Origin: Bacteroidota bacterium
GTDB lineage: Bacteria > Bacteroidota > Bacteroidia > Chitinophagales > Saprospiraceae
Length of the DNA stretch: 7,364 nucleotides
Direction of reading: 5' to 3'
Assembly: GCA_024277695.1 (NCBI GenBank)
Contig: JAJRUR010000016.1
Coordinates: forward strand, 1 to 7,364
Each line of letters starts with the position of its first letter. The stretch's first letter is position 1. The position numbers were made by a program, and so were the translations under genes. Shown in pieces: positions 5,527 to 7,364 of the stretch. Under the pieces are notes generated by a model, which had not been told where the DNA came from, did not search any database, and worked only from the letters and a program-made list of their open reading frames with translations.

Positions 5527-7035
5527 ATGCCTAAGCAAAAAAGTGACCTTCTCTATAGTTTAGTTCAAAGTTTGACAAAATCTGAAAAGCGTCATTTTAA
5601 GCTCTATGTCAATAGATTGGCGAGCAACGAAGACGGACTCTTTGTCCGACTCTTTGATTTGCTGGATCAGATGGACTCGTATGAAGAAAAAGTCATCTTA
5701 AAAAAACTTCAAGATCTCAAAAAGAGGCAACTCTCCAATATCAAGCGTCACCTCTTCAGTCAGATACTGAAGAGTCTTCGTCTGCTCTATGCCAACAAAG
5801 ACCAGTTTGTCCGTCTGAGAGAACAGGTGGACTATGCGCATATTTTGTACAGCAAAGGTTTTTATCGTCAAAGTCTGAAGATGCTCGACAGACTAAAACA
5901 AGAATCTCAAAAACTCCAAGACGGATTGAATACACTCCATATTATAGAATTTCAAAAATATATTGAAGAGCGACATATCACCCGTTCGCGTAGAGTCAAG
6001 AACAGGATGGAAAATCTGCTGGATGCCTCCGATATACAACGCAAAGTAGTAAGCAATACCATCCGCCTGACCAATCTCAAATTAAAAATCCATGGTCTGT
6101 ATATCAAGATGGGCCATATACGCGACGAAAAGGATCACTTTGTGGTCAAAGAATATTTTCAATCTAGCCTGAGTGGGATCCAAACGGAGCAACTCAGTCC
6201 ACGCGAATCCATATTCTTGCACCAATCATATATGTGGTACTACTACATTTTGCTCGATTATAATCAATGTTATATCCACGCCAAAGCGTGGCTGGATTTG
6301 TTTGATACATATCCTGAAATGATCGACCGAGATCCCGATCTCTATATGAGAGGATATTCTTATACACTGAGTTTGCTTTATTATCAAAAAAAGAAGAAAC
6401 CCTTCTATCGGCATCTAAAAGCCTTCGAAGAATATTCTGATCGTGCAATGAGAGATTTTAATGAAAATTCTAAAATCATAAACTTTATCTACCTGTATTC
6501 TGCCAAAATAAATGCCGCTATTCTCCGTGGTGACTACCATGAAGGCATCAAAATAGTCCCGTACATCTTAAAACAATTAAAAAAATATCAACTCCAGCTC
6601 GACCCACATCGAAATATGGTCTTTAATTATAAAATAGCATGGCTCTATTTCGGAGCAGAAAGCTATGATCGCTGTATAGAGCATTGTAACAGGATCATCA
6701 ACCAAAAACACGATTATCTGCGAGCAGATCTCCAATGCTATGCTCGCCTGCTTCATCTGATGGCGCATTATGAACTTCACCACACTGAACTGCTCCCTTA
6801 CCTTATCCAATCGGTCAAGCGCTTTTTTATCAAGATGGATGATCTCAATAGTGTACAAAAAAGGCTCTTACACTTTTTGAGCAAATACCGATATATAACA
6901 TCAAAAAAAGAAGAAAAGCACGCTTTTATGGAACTCCAAAAAGACATATCTGTCCTGTACGAACACCCATACGAAAAGCGCGCATTTCAGCATTTGGATA
7001 TCATGTTTTGGATAGAAAAAAAAATCAGGCAGTAA
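5527..7035 (+). CDS. Uncharacterised helical-repeat (TPR-like) protein, 502 residues
   Basis: I do not recognise a named family. The product has no signal peptide or membrane segment and appears almost wholly alpha-helical, so it is probably cytosolic. It is rich in Lys, Arg, Leu and Tyr. The N-terminal part has a striking block SLTKSEKRHFKLY (15-27) and, after a predicted helix pair, RQLSNIKRHLFSQILKSLR (67-85); I believe similar blocks start conserved hypothetical proteins of about 500 residues in Bacteroidota, but that is memory only. From about residue 100 the pattern becomes repeated helix pairs of the TPR sort, for example QVDYAHILYSKGFYRQSLKM and, near 375-392, FGAESYDRCIEHCNRII. No catalytic motif is seen. 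The start at 5527 is preferred because an upstream in-frame extension to 5152 would run antisense through the glutamine synthetase coding region. It is divergent from glutamine synthetase and transcribed alone, with a hairpin terminator 10 nt after its stop. A scaffold or regulatory role is a guess from the fold. Confidence 0.85.
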   Translation: MPKQKSDLLYSLVQSLTKSEKRHFKLYVNRLASNEDGLFVRLFDLLDQMDSYEEKVILKKLQDLKKRQLSNIKRHLFSQILKSLRLLYANKDQFVRLREQVDYAHILYSKGFYRQSLKMLDRLKQESQKLQDGLNTLHIIEFQKYIEERHITRSRRVKNRMENLLDASDIQRKVVSNTIRLTNLKLKIHGLYIKMGHIRDEKDHFVVKEYFQSSLSGIQTEQLSPRESIFLHQSYMWYYYILLDYNQCYIHAKAWLDLFDTYPEMIDRDPDLYMRGYSYTLSLLYYQKKKKPFYRHLKAFEEYSDRAMRDFNENSKIINFIYLYSAKINAAILRGDYHEGIKIVPYILKQLKKYQLQLDPHRNMVFNYKIAWLYFGAESYDRCIEHCNRIINQKHDYLRADLQCYARLLHLMAHYELHHTELLPYLIQSVKRFFIKMDDLNSVQKRLLHFLSKYRYITSKKEEKHAFMELQKDISVLYEHPYEKRAFQHLDIMFWIEKKIRQ

Positions 7036-7045
7036 TACAACAATG

Positions 7046-7073
7046 GACAAAAAGCATTTTGTGTCTTTATTTT
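7046..7073 (+). terminator. Intrinsic-type terminator after the 502-residue protein gene
   Basis: GACAAAAA (7046-7053) pairs with TTTTGTGTC (7057-7065) as an 8-bp stem with one bulged G (7061) and a GCA loop, followed by the T-rich tail TTTATTTT (7066-7073). It begins 10 nt after the TAA stop. The stem is AT-rich and therefore only moderately stable, but position and tail both fit a terminator. Confidence 0.6.
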
Positions 7074-7364
7074 AGATCCGCTGCATCTCCGCAACACAAA
7101 CTCAATCATCCGAGCACTAGCTCTACGGTACCAAGTGTACTAAAGATAAAATTAACTCAAGTTTCGGTAGTTACAAAATAGAAAAAGGGAGTTATGTGAG
7201 GTATAATTAACTGAACTTCTGCGCATTGTAGGAACGAACAAAAAAACATCTCTCCATGCAATATACAAATAACTTTAAAGTCACCACTGGCTACTTTGTA
7301 TCTTTTTGACCAACTCAACAAGTTTTTAAGGAGTTTTCCGTCAGATATTTGATTGCGTTTCGTA
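7074..7364. other. Unassigned right-hand region with no convincing gene
   Basis: I find no recognisable gene, RNA or complete repeat here. On the minus strand a frame stays open from the window edge (7363) to a TGA at 7157-7159, 68 codons, but its translation resembles nothing I know and it could be a chance opening or the tail of a gene entering from the right. A second minus-strand frame entering from the edge closes after 15 codons. The related words AAATTAACTCAA (7149-7160) and TAATTAACTGAA (7204-7215) occur 55 nt apart. On the plus strand, TACTTTG at 7292-7298 is one base short of a -7 box with no start codon close behind it. Confidence 0.4.

Noticed and set aside
7292..7298. TACTTTG as a promoter near the right edge
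   Set aside because: It is one base short of the consensus and no start codon with a usable frame follows within the window.

Overview
The window looks like chromosomal DNA from a member of the Bacteroidota, most likely the Saprospiria/Chitinophagia side of the phylum; that finer placement is inference. The evidence is a PorT-type gene of the type IX secretion system directly after ubiE/menG, a YbiT-type ABC-F protein with a degenerate second P-loop, a short type II glutamine synthetase, Bacteroidota-type -7 boxes (TAnnTTTG) ahead of several genes, and no obvious Shine-Dalgarno sequences. No rRNA, tRNA, CRISPR array or complete insertion sequence is visible.

Layout from left to right. The left edge holds two copies of a short GC-rich hairpin repeat (1-41). 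ubiE (194-937, +) and porT (910-1626, +) follow and overlap by 28 nt. porT converges on acpH (1660-2253, -), a likely acyl-carrier-protein phosphodiesterase. acpH is divergent from an ABC-F ATPase gene (2626-4254, +). The 372-nt gap between them holds a sharply bounded GC-rich island (about 2388-2536) with nested complementary segments and a -7-like box facing outward on each side. The ABC-F gene converges on glutamine synthetase (4344-5369, -), with a perfect 7-bp hairpin in the 89-nt gap. Glutamine synthetase is divergent from a gene for a 502-residue helical repeat protein of no known function (5527-7035, +), which ends in a terminator-like hairpin (7046-7073). I could assign nothing in the last 290 nt.

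The five recognised genes cover menaquinone synthesis, type IX secretion, acyl-carrier-protein turnover, ribosome-associated ABC-F activity and ammonia assimilation. Apart from the overlapping ubiE-porT pair they are arranged as separate transcription units, so this reads as an ordinary core-genome region and not as a defence or mobile island.

The points most worth a second look are the GC-rich structured island, the ABC-F protein whose two sequence defects fall in the same composite ATP site, the uncharacterised 502-residue protein, and two genes whose -7-like boxes almost touch the start codon, suggesting leaderless transcripts.
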